DNA of 53,270 nucleotides from a virus. The notes under the pieces are model-generated. The model made no database searches, had not been told where the DNA came from, and saw only the letters and a list, made by a program, of their open reading frames with translations. The stretch is taken from positions 1 to 53,270 of the IMG/VR virus record IMGVR_UViG_3300037264_001837; one strand, 5' to 3'. Every line of letters starts with the position of its first letter. Positions within the stretch are counted from its first letter, which is position 1. This document shows positions 30,472-38,049 of this stretch, in pieces. The translations under genes and the position numbers were made by a program.

Positions 30472-31320
30472 TCAGGTCCCTAGGGCCGGGTATTCCTCAG
30501 GCGGGACCAGCGACAGGTAGCCGAACTGGCCCAGGGCCGCATCGACCAGCTTCGTGGTGTCGAGCCGGGCGCTGCCGGTGATCGTGAAACCCTGGACGGC
30601 CTCGCCGATCATGGCCAGCTCCGTGCCCGCCGCGAGTTCCACATCGTAGAGGCGCAGCACGTGAGGCATCGGCCGCTCGTTCCCCCCGGGGGCTGGGTCA
30701 TGGACCGCCGCGGTGTTCAGGCCGAGGAACAGCACCTCGTGTCGGGTGCCCGCCGGGATCTTGAAGAACGGGACTCGGACCCTCTCCGAGTAGGTGTAGT
30801 CGACCAGGAAGGGCGCGGTGTACGGCCCGCCGGTGGTCTTGTCCAGGATCCGCAGCGCTCCATGGTCCTCGGCGACCACGTACTGCGACGCGGGGAGGGT
30901 GTTGGCCGCCGAGTCGGTGATGATGACTCCGCTCACGCCTTCGTGGGCGAGCTTGACGACCGAATCGACCGTCGGGTTCCCGATGTCCTCGTTCGCGACC
31001 ACGCCCGCGGGATCGTTGACCTCGAGACCGGAGATGGCCTTCGCCAGGTTCCGGGGCATGAAGCGCCGGAAGGCGAAGCTGACCGCGATGCTCCGCTCGG
31101 TGACGTTCCGGATCGCCACGGACCGCTGGCCGGACCAGGTTTCCTTGGTCTCCTCCGCGGTCTCGGCCGGCGTGACCGAGAACGCCTCGAGATCCCCCAC
31201 CCACAGGCCGTCGGCCGGGTCGTCCCCGTCGGCCTTGTCGAAGCAGCCCTTGGGGCCGATGTAGAGCTCGCCCTGGCCGGAGAAGTACAACGGCTCGGTG
31301 ATTGGAGACAGATCCGGCAT
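30472..31320 (-). CDS. Major tail tube protein
   Basis: 282-aa protein expected to polymerise into the tail tube. It starts with a beta-rich domain (EPLYFSGQGELYIGP), has EAFSVTPAETAEETKETWSGQRS and further strands (RVRVPFFKIPAGTRHEVLFLGLN, ELAAGTELAMIGEAVQGFTITGSARLD). The gene order (tail terminator, this gene, G/GT, tape measure) is that of siphophages. No C-terminal Ig-like domain is obvious. ATG 31320. Confidence 0.82.
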   Translation of the reverse strand: MPDLSPITEPLYFSGQGELYIGPKGCFDKADGDDPADGLWVGDLEAFSVTPAETAEETKETWSGQRSVAIRNVTERSIAVSFAFRRFMPRNLAKAISGLEVNDPAGVVANEDIGNPTVDSVVKLAHEGVSGVIITDSAANTLPASQYVVAEDHGALRILDKTTGGPYTAPFLVDYTYSERVRVPFFKIPAGTRHEVLFLGLNTAAVHDPAPGGNERPMPHVLRLYDVELAAGTELAMIGEAVQGFTITGSARLDTTKLVDAALGQFGYLSLVPPEEYPALGT

Positions 31321-31334
31321 GTCGGGACCTCCTG

Positions 31335-31799
31335 CTAGGCCCTCTCGGAGGGCGCTCCGTACCTACGATGATAGCCGACCAGGTACAGCACCTGCACGTA
31401 GGTACTGCGGACCTGCAGCCGGGCGAACGTCGTGCGGCCCGCGTAGCGGATCCCCTCGGGCGCTAGGCCCCCCAGGGTTCGATCCGGGCGCTCTACAGCC
31501 CGCTGGATGTCCTCGACCAGGGCCTCGATCAGCGGGCCCGCGGCCTCGCCGTCGGGGACCGCGAGCTTGCCCTCGATCAGGATTTCCATCTGCACCGCGA
31601 CTGGCTTGCCACTGGACTTGAACGGGACCGCGGTCTCCCGGTGGCAGAACGCAGTCAGGCCTAGCTCATCCTCCTCTAGGTTCACGCGATCGTGCTTGAC
31701 GATCGCCCCGGAGTCGGTGTGAAAGCCGCCCGCGATCGAGATCGTGGCGAGCCGGGCGATCACGGCCTCGATGATCTGCTGGGCGATCGGCAGCGCCAC
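31335..31799 (-). CDS. Tail terminator-like protein (lambda U / minor tail type)
   Basis: 154-aa protein in the position of the tail terminator, just before the tube protein. It has helix PIAQQIIEAVIARLATI, beta strands (GKPVAVQMEILIEGKLAV), and the end RTTFARLQVRSTYVQVLYLVGYHRRYG, typical of these small alpha/beta proteins that form a hexamer at the tail end. GTG 31799, four bases after the previous stop. Confidence 0.7.
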   Translation of the reverse strand: MALPIAQQIIEAVIARLATISIAGGFHTDSGAIVKHDRVNLEEDELGLTAFCHRETAVPFKSSGKPVAVQMEILIEGKLAVPDGEAAGPLIEALVEDIQRAVERPDRTLGGLAPEGIRYAGRTTFARLQVRSTYVQVLYLVGYHRRYGAPSERA

Positions 31800-31802
31800 G
31801 GC

Positions 31803-32330
31803 TCAGGAACCCCCGAAGCGAAGACGGACCCGGGCCCGCAGGCGCGCCCGGAACCCCGGGCCGTTGATGCGCTTCTCGAACGGGATCCGCAGGTATCCGG
31901 CCTGGCCGATGAACTTGCGGGCCCGGCGCTTCCGGCCGCGGCCCCGGAATCGGCGCGGGTTGTCGGGATCGGCTCGGGACCCTCCACCCGGGCTGGTCCC
32001 GAAGACCAGCTCGTTCTCGTGGACCCGGAACGCGTAGCCCACGTCTTCGCCCTGACCTTCACCGGACCCGGCGGGACCGCCGAATCCGAGCAGGACCCGG
32101 ACCCGGTTTTCCTCGAAGATCGGGAGCTGGACGTGGCCCGACGCCCGCAGTGTGCCTGTATCGACCGGGGTCAGGAGCTTCGCCTCGCGCATGACCTCTT
32201 CGGCCTCTTCCAAGAGCGCGCCGGCCAGCGCCCGCAGGTAACGCCCCGGGAGCGCGCGATACGCGGCGGAGAGCTTGTCGAGCCCCACCACCCGGGCCTC
32301 CCCGATCTTGGTCTTGGGTCGCGTCGCCAC
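31803..32330 (-). CDS. HK97 gp10-like head-tail joining protein
   Basis: 175-aa protein with the gp10/minor-tail-Z signature: EEAEEVMREAKLLTPVDTGTLRASGHVQLP, then VRVLLGFGG ... GYAFRVHENE, and a C-terminal basic part with ARKFIGQAGYL. The TPVDTGxLR motif is diagnostic. It probably connects neck to tail. The GTG start at 32330 is 20 bp after the methyltransferase stop. Confidence 0.82.
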   Translation of the reverse strand: MATRPKTKIGEARVVGLDKLSAAYRALPGRYLRALAGALLEEAEEVMREAKLLTPVDTGTLRASGHVQLPIFEENRVRVLLGFGGPAGSGEGQGEDVGYAFRVHENELVFGTSPGGGSRADPDNPRRFRGRGRKRRARKFIGQAGYLRIPFEKRINGPGFRARLRARVRLRFGGS

Positions 32331-32350
32331 GCTTGCACCTCCCCCTCAGT

Positions 32351-32995
32351 CTAGCGCTCGCGCTCGAAGGCGAAGGACTCGATGTCCTCGCGGCCCAGCT
32401 CGGACTCGAAGAGCGAGTGCTCACGCAGAACGAATCCCGCGTCGCGCATCCATTCGACCAGGCCTTGCCGAGTCCAGTACCAGACGTGCTCCGCGGGCTT
32501 GAAGTGCTTGGACCTCAAGAGGTGCCCGAGGCCCTTGTAGATCGGCATCGAGACGAAGACCCAGCGCTGCACCCGGTCAACGATCTTGCGGGGCTCGGGG
32601 ATATGCTCGAGCGAGTCCCAGAAGCTCGCGGCGTCGACCGGAGTCAGGTAGGGGTCCCACCAGATCCGACGGTCCCGCAGCCACGAGATCGCCTCTTCCG
32701 TCACATCGAAGCCGAAGGCGTCGAAGGCCGCGACGAACGAGCCGCAGCCGATCCCGACATCGACAAGAGGCAGCTCACCAGAGAAGTGCTCCCGAACGAA
32801 CTGGACGCGGCGGGCGGTCAGCGCCTCGCCCATGGGCGTCGCCGCGAGGCGCCGGTAGTGCTCGAAGTAGTCGGCGGCCTGGGCCGATGCCCGAACCGGG
32901 TACCAGCCCATGCCGAGGCTCTCGAGCCAGACCAGACCCTCGCGCATTCCCTGGAGGAAGACCGGGTCCAGGGGCGAGTCTCGATCAGGCTGCAC
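32351..32995 (-). CDS. Class I SAM methyltransferase, glycan-type (Methyltransf_23-like)
   Basis: 214-aa enzyme with the AdoMet site LVDVGIGCGSFV (about 77-88, GxGxG) and SFWDSLEHIPEP (about 127-138), which marks small-molecule/glycan methyltransferases and not DNA methyltransferases. The C-terminal KHFKPAEHVWYWT...GLVEWMRDAGF is a family hallmark. GTG 32995 overlaps the glycosyltransferase gene by 11 bases. It probably modifies a sugar made by its two neighbours. Confidence 0.78.
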   Translation of the reverse strand: MQPDRDSPLDPVFLQGMREGLVWLESLGMGWYPVRASAQAADYFEHYRRLAATPMGEALTARRVQFVREHFSGELPLVDVGIGCGSFVAAFDAFGFDVTEEAISWLRDRRIWWDPYLTPVDAASFWDSLEHIPEPRKIVDRVQRWVFVSMPIYKGLGHLLRSKHFKPAEHVWYWTRQGLVEWMRDAGFVLREHSLFESELGREDIESFAFERER

Positions 32996-33905
32996 CCGCC
33001 ACCGCCTCTCCCCGCGCGCCCGGGAGGCCGCGGACCCAGGCCTCCAGTCTACCGCCGAAGTCCGGTACGTCCTTGGCGCACGCATGCCGATTGTCCCGGC
33101 ACCGACAGTACGGCTCGGGCAGGACCCAAGTCAGCTGGTCGGCCGGCATCCACCGCGGATCGACCACGATCTCGGGCGCGTTCCAGCCTCCCGCGCCCCC
33201 ACCCAGGATTAGACACGGGGTCCGGTAGCAGACCGAGACCGGGACCAGCCAGCCGACCCCGCCGACGACTGCGGCCGCGATCCGGACCAGGCCAAGGAGC
33301 TCCCGGACTGCCAGCTCCCCGCGATGCAGGTTCAGATCAGCGGGGGGCGGGTCCCCGACCAGCCACTCGGCCTTGTCCTGCAGGTCGGCGATCGACGCGA
33401 CGAAGAACCCTGCCTCCCGCAGCGCGGCCGCAGCCTGGGCCAGGTACTCGGGCTTAGGGTTCCGGGCCGGGTTCGCCCATTCGGCCCGGACCGTCGCGGG
33501 CCGGACCACAGCCACCGGGCGCCCGGCCGCAGCCGCCAGGACGCTCGCCGGCGGGTCGAAGGCTGGCAACTCCATCGACGCGATGGGCGCGCTGCTCGCT
33601 GTCCAGGCCATCGACGCGAGCATGGTCTTGCAGCGGTCGAGCCTGGAGTTGTACTCGATCCGCAGGAACCGAGTGCCGGTCGGTGCCACGGCCCAGCGCC
33701 GACCCTGCTGCCGGGCGAGATTCTTCCCCTGGGTCCGGAGCGTAGTCTCGACCGCCACGAAGCGGACCCGCGGGATGTCCTCGTAGAGCTCGGGCCACGG
33801 GGTCAGCAGGTACACGTCGGCCCGCGCAGCCAGGGCCCGGACGATCGACCGTTGGTACACGTTGTCCCCGAGGCCCAGCATCCCCTTGACCAGGAACGCG
33901 CTCAT
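32985..33905 (-). CDS. GT9/heptosyltransferase-like glycosyltransferase
   Basis: 306-aa GT-B-type glycosyltransferase resembling ADP-heptose:LPS heptosyltransferases. Visible are the N-terminal FLVKGMLGLGDNVYQRSIVRAL, TPWPELYEDIPRVRFVAV, and the middle VAVVRPATVRAEWANPARNPKP, with VVGGVGWLVPVSVCY before a Cys-rich end (CRCRDNRHAC). The latter is unusual for the family and might bind zinc. ATG 33905 overlaps the previous stop (ATGA). It would transfer a sugar to a phage or host acceptor. Confidence 0.72.
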   Translation of the reverse strand: MSAFLVKGMLGLGDNVYQRSIVRALAARADVYLLTPWPELYEDIPRVRFVAVETTLRTQGKNLARQQGRRWAVAPTGTRFLRIEYNSRLDRCKTMLASMAWTASSAPIASMELPAFDPPASVLAAAAGRPVAVVRPATVRAEWANPARNPKPEYLAQAAAALREAGFFVASIADLQDKAEWLVGDPPPADLNLHRGELAVRELLGLVRIAAAVVGGVGWLVPVSVCYRTPCLILGGGAGGWNAPEIVVDPRWMPADQLTWVLPEPYCRCRDNRHACAKDVPDFGGRLEAWVRGLPGARGEAVAGAA

Positions 33906-34594
33906 AGGCCCAGGGCCTCATAGGTCGTGAACGCGAAGCCCCGGACCGCGCTCGCCGGGTTGGCGTTCAGCACCCGCACCCCGGCCGGCAACTGGCGCGC
34001 CCCCTCGTCGAAGTACCGGGCCCAGCGCTCGAAGATCCCGGACGCGTAGATGCTCGTCCACGGGTAGCCGTTGTGCCAGTGCCGGCTGGCCTTCGCCGTC
34101 GGCGGCGGGACCATGTCGAAGCCCAGCAGATAGACTTCTCGGGCCCGCTTCAGCAATGCGACGTTGAGGCCCGCGTAGCCCGAGTTGGCGCCGTTGACCA
34201 CGAGCCACGGGTCAGAGCTCCAGGCCCCAGCCTCTTCCCAGGGTCGGCGCCGCAGGTAGACCGCCCCGGGGATCGGCTCCCGGTGGAATGCGTCGTCGAC
34301 CGGGAAGAAGAGCTGCTGCCCGGTCTCGCACCACTTCCGGAGCCGGGGGTCGTACTTGCCGATGAAGAGCCCGTCCTGGGAGCACGTCGCGTGGCACGGG
34401 ACCGCGTCCGCCGTCTTGTTGATACCCAAGACCCAGCCGCGGTCAACGAGGCCGCCCATGGCTTGCTCCCGACCCCGGAGCGACGGCCCGCCCGCCACGA
34501 TGAACACCGGTCGCTCGTCCCACCACGGGGGGCCTACCTGGCCGAACGCGACCTTGACCGGGCCCCATTGGACAGGCACGGGCTGGCGCTTCAC
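33902..34594 (-). CDS. DUF115/MptE-like Rossmann protein, glycan-associated
   Basis: 230-aa protein with VFIVAGGPSLRG (about 30-41), VLGINKTADAV, SQDG and NSGYAGLNVALLKRAREVYLLGFDMV (about 137-162), ending in HWHNGYPW. This is the phage branch of DUF115/MptE-like and CST-type enzymes, thought to act on nucleotide sugars or sugar phosphates. It leads a three-gene cassette with the GT9-like and methyltransferase genes, all overlapping. GTG 34594. Confidence 0.65.
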   Translation of the reverse strand: MKRQPVPVQWGPVKVAFGQVGPPWWDERPVFIVAGGPSLRGREQAMGGLVDRGWVLGINKTADAVPCHATCSQDGLFIGKYDPRLRKWCETGQQLFFPVDDAFHREPIPGAVYLRRRPWEEAGAWSSDPWLVVNGANSGYAGLNVALLKRAREVYLLGFDMVPPPTAKASRHWHNGYPWTSIYASGIFERWARYFDEGARQLPAGVRVLNANPASAVRGFAFTTYEALGL

Positions 34595-34597
34595 GGA

Positions 34598-35041
34598 TCA
34601 GCCGCCGCTCTCGCCGCCATCGCCGATGTCATGGATCCGGAACTTGGCCCAGTGCGGCACGTGGTCGGGGTCCTGTTCGACCGGTTGCTTGCTGGCCTTG
34701 CTGGTCCCGGTCAGGATCGGCGGGGCCGCGATCAGGGACTCGGACGCCGCGGCCACGGGGAACTGGGCTTTGAGCGACTCGAGCAAGGCCTTGTATCCCT
34801 CGATCCGCTGGCTCAGGGACTCGCTCGCGTCCGCCCGGGTCCGGTCGGTGAGGCGGGCGTAGCGGGCGAGGACTGCTCGGACGCAGTTGATCGCAGCCAG
34901 CTCCCGGGTCGCGGACAGGGCCAGCATCGCCGCGATCTCTTCGTCCAGGAGCTGCGGGTCCTCGACGTTGGTGTCGCCGATCGTGAAGCGGACCCAGTCC
35001 CGGTCGTTGGTCGCTGGGTTAGCCGAGTAGTTCCATGGCAT
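34598..35041 (-). CDS. Head-tail connector (gp6-like)
   Basis: 147-aa protein. The segment DWVRFTIGDTNVEDPQLLDEEIAAMLALS is the signature of gp6-like head-tail adaptors, followed by helices AAINCVRAVLARYARLTD and SLSQRIEGYKALLESLKAQ. The C-terminus is Pro/Thr-rich and ends in a charged tail (EQDPDHVPHWAKF). ATG 35041 is preferred over GTG 35050; both overlap the previous gene's end. It forms the ring under the portal. Confidence 0.8.
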   Translation of the reverse strand: MPWNYSANPATNDRDWVRFTIGDTNVEDPQLLDEEIAAMLALSATRELAAINCVRAVLARYARLTDRTRADASESLSQRIEGYKALLESLKAQFPVAAASESLIAAPPILTGTSKASKQPVEQDPDHVPHWAKFRIHDIGDGGESGG

Positions 35042-35465
35042 CGGGATCACCCCCGCCGGCCGCCAGCCGTTCGGCTTCGTCCCGGCTCAGGGTCCCTTCG
35101 TGAGTCGCCTGGTCAGCCTCGTCGACCACCACGTACCGGCCCCCGCCCCGGTGGACCGCCCGGAGCTTGCGGGGGGCCGGCGGGGGCGCCCCGGAGGGCG
35201 CAGGCGGGGGCGTCCCGGGAGCAGCCGGAGGGCCGACGAGCGGCTTCCATCCCGGGGGCGCGGTCATGTAGCCGTCCGCGACGTACCTCGCCAGCTCAGC
35301 CTCGGCGATGATCGTCCGGGCCCGATACATGTTCCGTCGCGCCCGGCCGGTGATCGAGGCCGGAACCTCCGTGCCGGGCGCCAGGGTCTTGCCCTCGATC
35401 GTCAGCTCGTGCCGGACGAATAGGCGCGCCTTCGGGTCGTAGTCCGGACGCGAGCGCCACTGCAC
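35019..35465 (-). CDS. Hypothetical head-associated protein
   Basis: 148-aa protein downstream of the capsid gene. It contains KARLFVRHELTIEGKTLAPGTEVP, a Pro/Ala-rich linker (GPPAAPGTPPPAPSGAPPPAPRK), and RGGGRYVVVDEADQATHEG. It may be a small capsid or joining protein. GTG 35465 has GGAGCGG before it. The gene ends 23 bases inside the connector gene. Confidence 0.55.
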   Translation of the reverse strand: MQWRSRPDYDPKARLFVRHELTIEGKTLAPGTEVPASITGRARRNMYRARTIIAEAELARYVADGYMTAPPGWKPLVGPPAAPGTPPPAPSGAPPPAPRKLRAVHRGGGRYVVVDEADQATHEGTLSRDEAERLAAGGGDPDAMELLG

Positions 35466-35479
35466 AGCCGCTCCAAGCC

Positions 35480-35495
35480 CCGGCCCGGAGGCCGG
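35480..35495 (-). terminator. Stem-loop after the capsid gene
   Basis: CCGGCC / GGCCGG form a perfect 6-bp hairpin with a four-base loop in the 79-bp gap between the major capsid protein stop (35545) and the next start. No T-run follows. It may be an attenuator reducing downstream expression after the abundant capsid protein. Confidence 0.4.
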
Positions 35496-35544
35496 CGTCA
35501 GCCGATCGGGAGCCCCCGTGTCAGAGCAGAGGCGGCCCCGCGGA

Positions 35545-36579
35545 TCAGACGATGATCGAGTAGAAGAAGTATCCCAGGTCCGCGGCCACGACCTTGGGCT
35601 GGGTGTAGTTCTCGATCTCCACCCGGAACGAGGTCTTGAGCGGCATCTCGAGCCGCTGCAGTCGGGTGCCCCGGCTGCTCAGCCCGTCGACGTTCGCGTT
35701 GCGCAGCGTGAACGTGTAGGACGCGCTCGCGGTGTAGCGGCCCGGCCGGGGCGTCACGTAGGCGAGCAGCGCCGAGTTGCCGCCGAAGAAGGCGTTGGAC
35801 TCGGCCTGGCCCTTGGCCGCCGCGTTCTCGATCCCGGACATGACCAGCACGCGCTCCACGTGGAAGATCCGCGCGAGATCGTTCTCGGTCGCGACCGCGG
35901 ACTGGCCCGGGGTCGCCCCGCCCTTGATGAGGTCGAGGATGTCGGGGTGGATCGCCAGGGCCTCGAAGACCCCGAAGGTCAGGAGCAGGGTGTTGGCCCG
36001 CTTGCCCGACCGCGCCAGGCGGGTGCGGCCCTTGCTCATGTCCTTCAGCGGCTTCGAGGTCGGATCGTTCCACCGCAGGATCTTGTTCAGGGTCGCGCTG
36101 GTGGGATCGAAGGTGGCGTCGGGAGTGGCTCCCGAGTTCACGCCCTCGGCCAGGAAGGACCATGGGGTGCCCGGTGCGGTGCCAGCGAGCAGGCCGTCGG
36201 CGAACATCCCCTCCCGGTGGATCAACGCCTTCTGGGTGACGAAGTCCGCGGCCTCCTGCTCGGGATCGAGCACCTCGTCCGCGTCCGCCGACTCCACGTA
36301 GTCGGTGTCCTTGTGGAAGGCCTTGCGGGTGATGTTCAGGGGGTCCCGGGAGAGGCTGTAGCCCGAGCCCTCGGACTCGGTCGACGGGGCCCGGGGCTTC
36401 ATCTCGTCCCGGTTCCAGTCGCCGCGGTTGAAGACCACGTAGTTTCCGGACCGGTCCTGGGTGTATACCGCCGGCGCGAATCGGTCGGCGACGAAGTTCG
36501 CCTCGTCCTGCATCCAGCCGACCGACATGTCGGTCAGGGTCTTGTCGGTGTGAAACTCTGCCCTGGTCGGGTTCGGCAT
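35545..36579 (-). CDS. Major capsid protein
   Basis: 344-aa HK97-fold type capsid subunit without a long N-terminal delta domain. Visible features: an N-arm (TLTDMSVGWMQDEANFVADRFAPAVYTQDRSGNYVVFN), then WNRDEMKPRAPSTES, which corresponds to the E-loop region, and conserved strands near the end (TSFRVEIENYTQPKVVAADLGYFFYSIIV). The gene follows protease, scaffold and decoration genes as in Mu-like and other siphophages. ATG 36579 has GAGGAG upstream. Confidence 0.9.
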   Translation of the reverse strand: MPNPTRAEFHTDKTLTDMSVGWMQDEANFVADRFAPAVYTQDRSGNYVVFNRGDWNRDEMKPRAPSTESEGSGYSLSRDPLNITRKAFHKDTDYVESADADEVLDPEQEAADFVTQKALIHREGMFADGLLAGTAPGTPWSFLAEGVNSGATPDATFDPTSATLNKILRWNDPTSKPLKDMSKGRTRLARSGKRANTLLLTFGVFEALAIHPDILDLIKGGATPGQSAVATENDLARIFHVERVLVMSGIENAAAKGQAESNAFFGGNSALLAYVTPRPGRYTASASYTFTLRNANVDGLSSRGTRLQRLEMPLKTSFRVEIENYTQPKVVAADLGYFFYSIIV

Positions 36580-36638
36580 GGCTGCTCCTCTACCTGGTCC
36601 TCAGTCCGTTCTGCTCAGTGCTGCCCTGCGCGCCCGGC

Positions 36639-36998
36639 TCAGACCGAGTGCTGTGGCTTGACGATGATGGTGAAGAGGTCGTCCAGGACCGCGGCCTGCT
36701 TGGCCTCGCCGGCCACGGCATCGCCCGTGCCAGCGACCACCGCCTTGCCGTCGGTCCCCGGGGTCACGAGGTCGCCGGCCGCGATGGTCCCGCCGGCCTG
36801 GGCGAACGAGACCCCGCCGACCGCGACCGCGCAGACCTCGTCGAGTACGGGCTTGTCCTGGTTCACGCCGGTGATGTGCCCGCCGGCCGAGGGGACCGTG
36901 ACCTTGCCGGTCGACTGGAGCTTGACGAAGCGGTACTGCTTCGCGGACAGGTCCACGCCCGCGATCTCGCTGGTGGTCTGGAGGTTCTGCTCACCCAT
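36639..36998 (-). CDS. Capsid decoration protein (DUF2190-like)
   Basis: 119-aa beta-rich protein with DLSAKQYRFVKLQSTGKVTVPSAGGHITGVNQDKP and AQAGGTIAAGDLVTPGTDGKAVVAGTGDAVAGEAKQAA, the pattern of DUF2190 / cement proteins. Expected to bind capsid surfaces and stabilise them. The 59-bp gap to the capsid gene and the 68-bp gap upstream contain repeated AGGAGC-type sequences. ATG 36998. Confidence 0.82.
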   Translation of the reverse strand: MGEQNLQTTSEIAGVDLSAKQYRFVKLQSTGKVTVPSAGGHITGVNQDKPVLDEVCAVAVGGVSFAQAGGTIAAGDLVTPGTDGKAVVAGTGDAVAGEAKQAAVLDDLFTIIVKPQHSV

Positions 36999-37066
36999 GG
37001 GGATCGGCTCCTGTCCTGGCTCCTGGTCGGTTCCTGGTCGTCGTCTCGGTCAGCGGTCTGGCCGGC

Positions 37067-38047
37067 TCAGGCCTCGGCCTCTTCGGTCTCCTGGCGCCGC
37101 AGCTCCGGGTGCTGCTTCACGACCCGGGAGACCGCCTGCTCCCGGGAGAGGTTGGGGTCGGCCTTGCGGAGCTCGGCGGCCTTGGCCTCGATCTGGGCCC
37201 GGGCCCCGCCCGTCGCCGGCGCCCCACGGCCGCCCCGCGCACCGAACAGGTCCCCGACCTTGACCTGTTCGGCCAGAGCCTTCATGACCTGCTCGAGCTG
37301 CTTCGCCTCTTCCGGGCAGCTCTTCCGGATGCGGGCGATCGCCGGGGCCGCGGCCTTGGCGGTCGGGATCTTCTCGTACTCGCCCTCGATCTTGCGGACG
37401 GACTCGGCCGCCTCCATGTCCGCGAGCTTCTGGACGGTGGCCCGGTGCTCCTGGTCGAGCTTCTGGACCATCTGGGCCAGCGCGTCTTCGGGCGCACCCT
37501 CGGGCTTGGCGAGCTTCGCCACCAGGCCCTTGAGCTCGTCGTCCTTCATCGCGTCGAACTGGGGGTACATCGAGGCTGGGATCGACTTCTTGAGCGAGAC
37601 CAGCAGCGCGGCCCGGTCAGCCTTCGCCACGGTCTCGGACTTCATCTGGGCGAGCATCGCCTCGAGCTCCTTGATCCGAGCCTCGAGGGCGGCGACCTCG
37701 GGCGACTTGGCGCCGTCGGCGGGGGGAGGCATCTGGCCCGGGGCGGCTGCACCGTGGTCGGCCTTCGGGATCTGGGTGTCGGGCACGGGAGCCTCCTTGT
37801 CGTCGAGCTTGTCGGCGATCTGCTGGACGGTGGCCTTGCGCATGCCCAACGCGCGGAGGAGACTCTCGGTCCAACCCACCCGCTCGTCGGTCTGCGCGCC
37901 GCCCATCGCTGACAACATAGCACGGGCCTTTGCGGCCCTGTCCATCTTCAGCAGGCGAATCTCCGAGGGCTGATTCGCGGGCCGCGTGACCGGGCCCCAC
38001 TCCATCGCCTCAGGCTCGACGAGGTCATGCAGCTTCTGCTTCGGCAC
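37067..38047 (-). CDS. Scaffold-like protein (helical, between protease and capsid genes)
   Basis: 326-aa charged helical protein: N-terminal KQKLHDLVEPEAMEWGPVTRPANQPSEIRLLK, central coiled coil (VAALEARIKELEAMLAQMKSE), and LAQMVQKLDQEHRATVQKLADMEAAE. The C-terminal half is Ala/Glu/Lys-rich and ends in EAEA. Position after the protease and composition fit an internal scaffold that the protease removes. GTG 38047 has GGAGG eight bases upstream; TTG 38053 is an alternative. An ORF extending further upstream is a shadow. Confidence 0.65.
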   Translation of the reverse strand: MPKQKLHDLVEPEAMEWGPVTRPANQPSEIRLLKMDRAAKARAMLSAMGGAQTDERVGWTESLLRALGMRKATVQQIADKLDDKEAPVPDTQIPKADHGAAAPGQMPPPADGAKSPEVAALEARIKELEAMLAQMKSETVAKADRAALLVSLKKSIPASMYPQFDAMKDDELKGLVAKLAKPEGAPEDALAQMVQKLDQEHRATVQKLADMEAAESVRKIEGEYEKIPTAKAAAPAIARIRKSCPEEAKQLEQVMKALAEQVKVGDLFGARGGRGAPATGGARAQIEAKAAELRKADPNLSREQAVSRVVKQHPELRRQETEEAEA

Positions 38048-38049
38048 GG

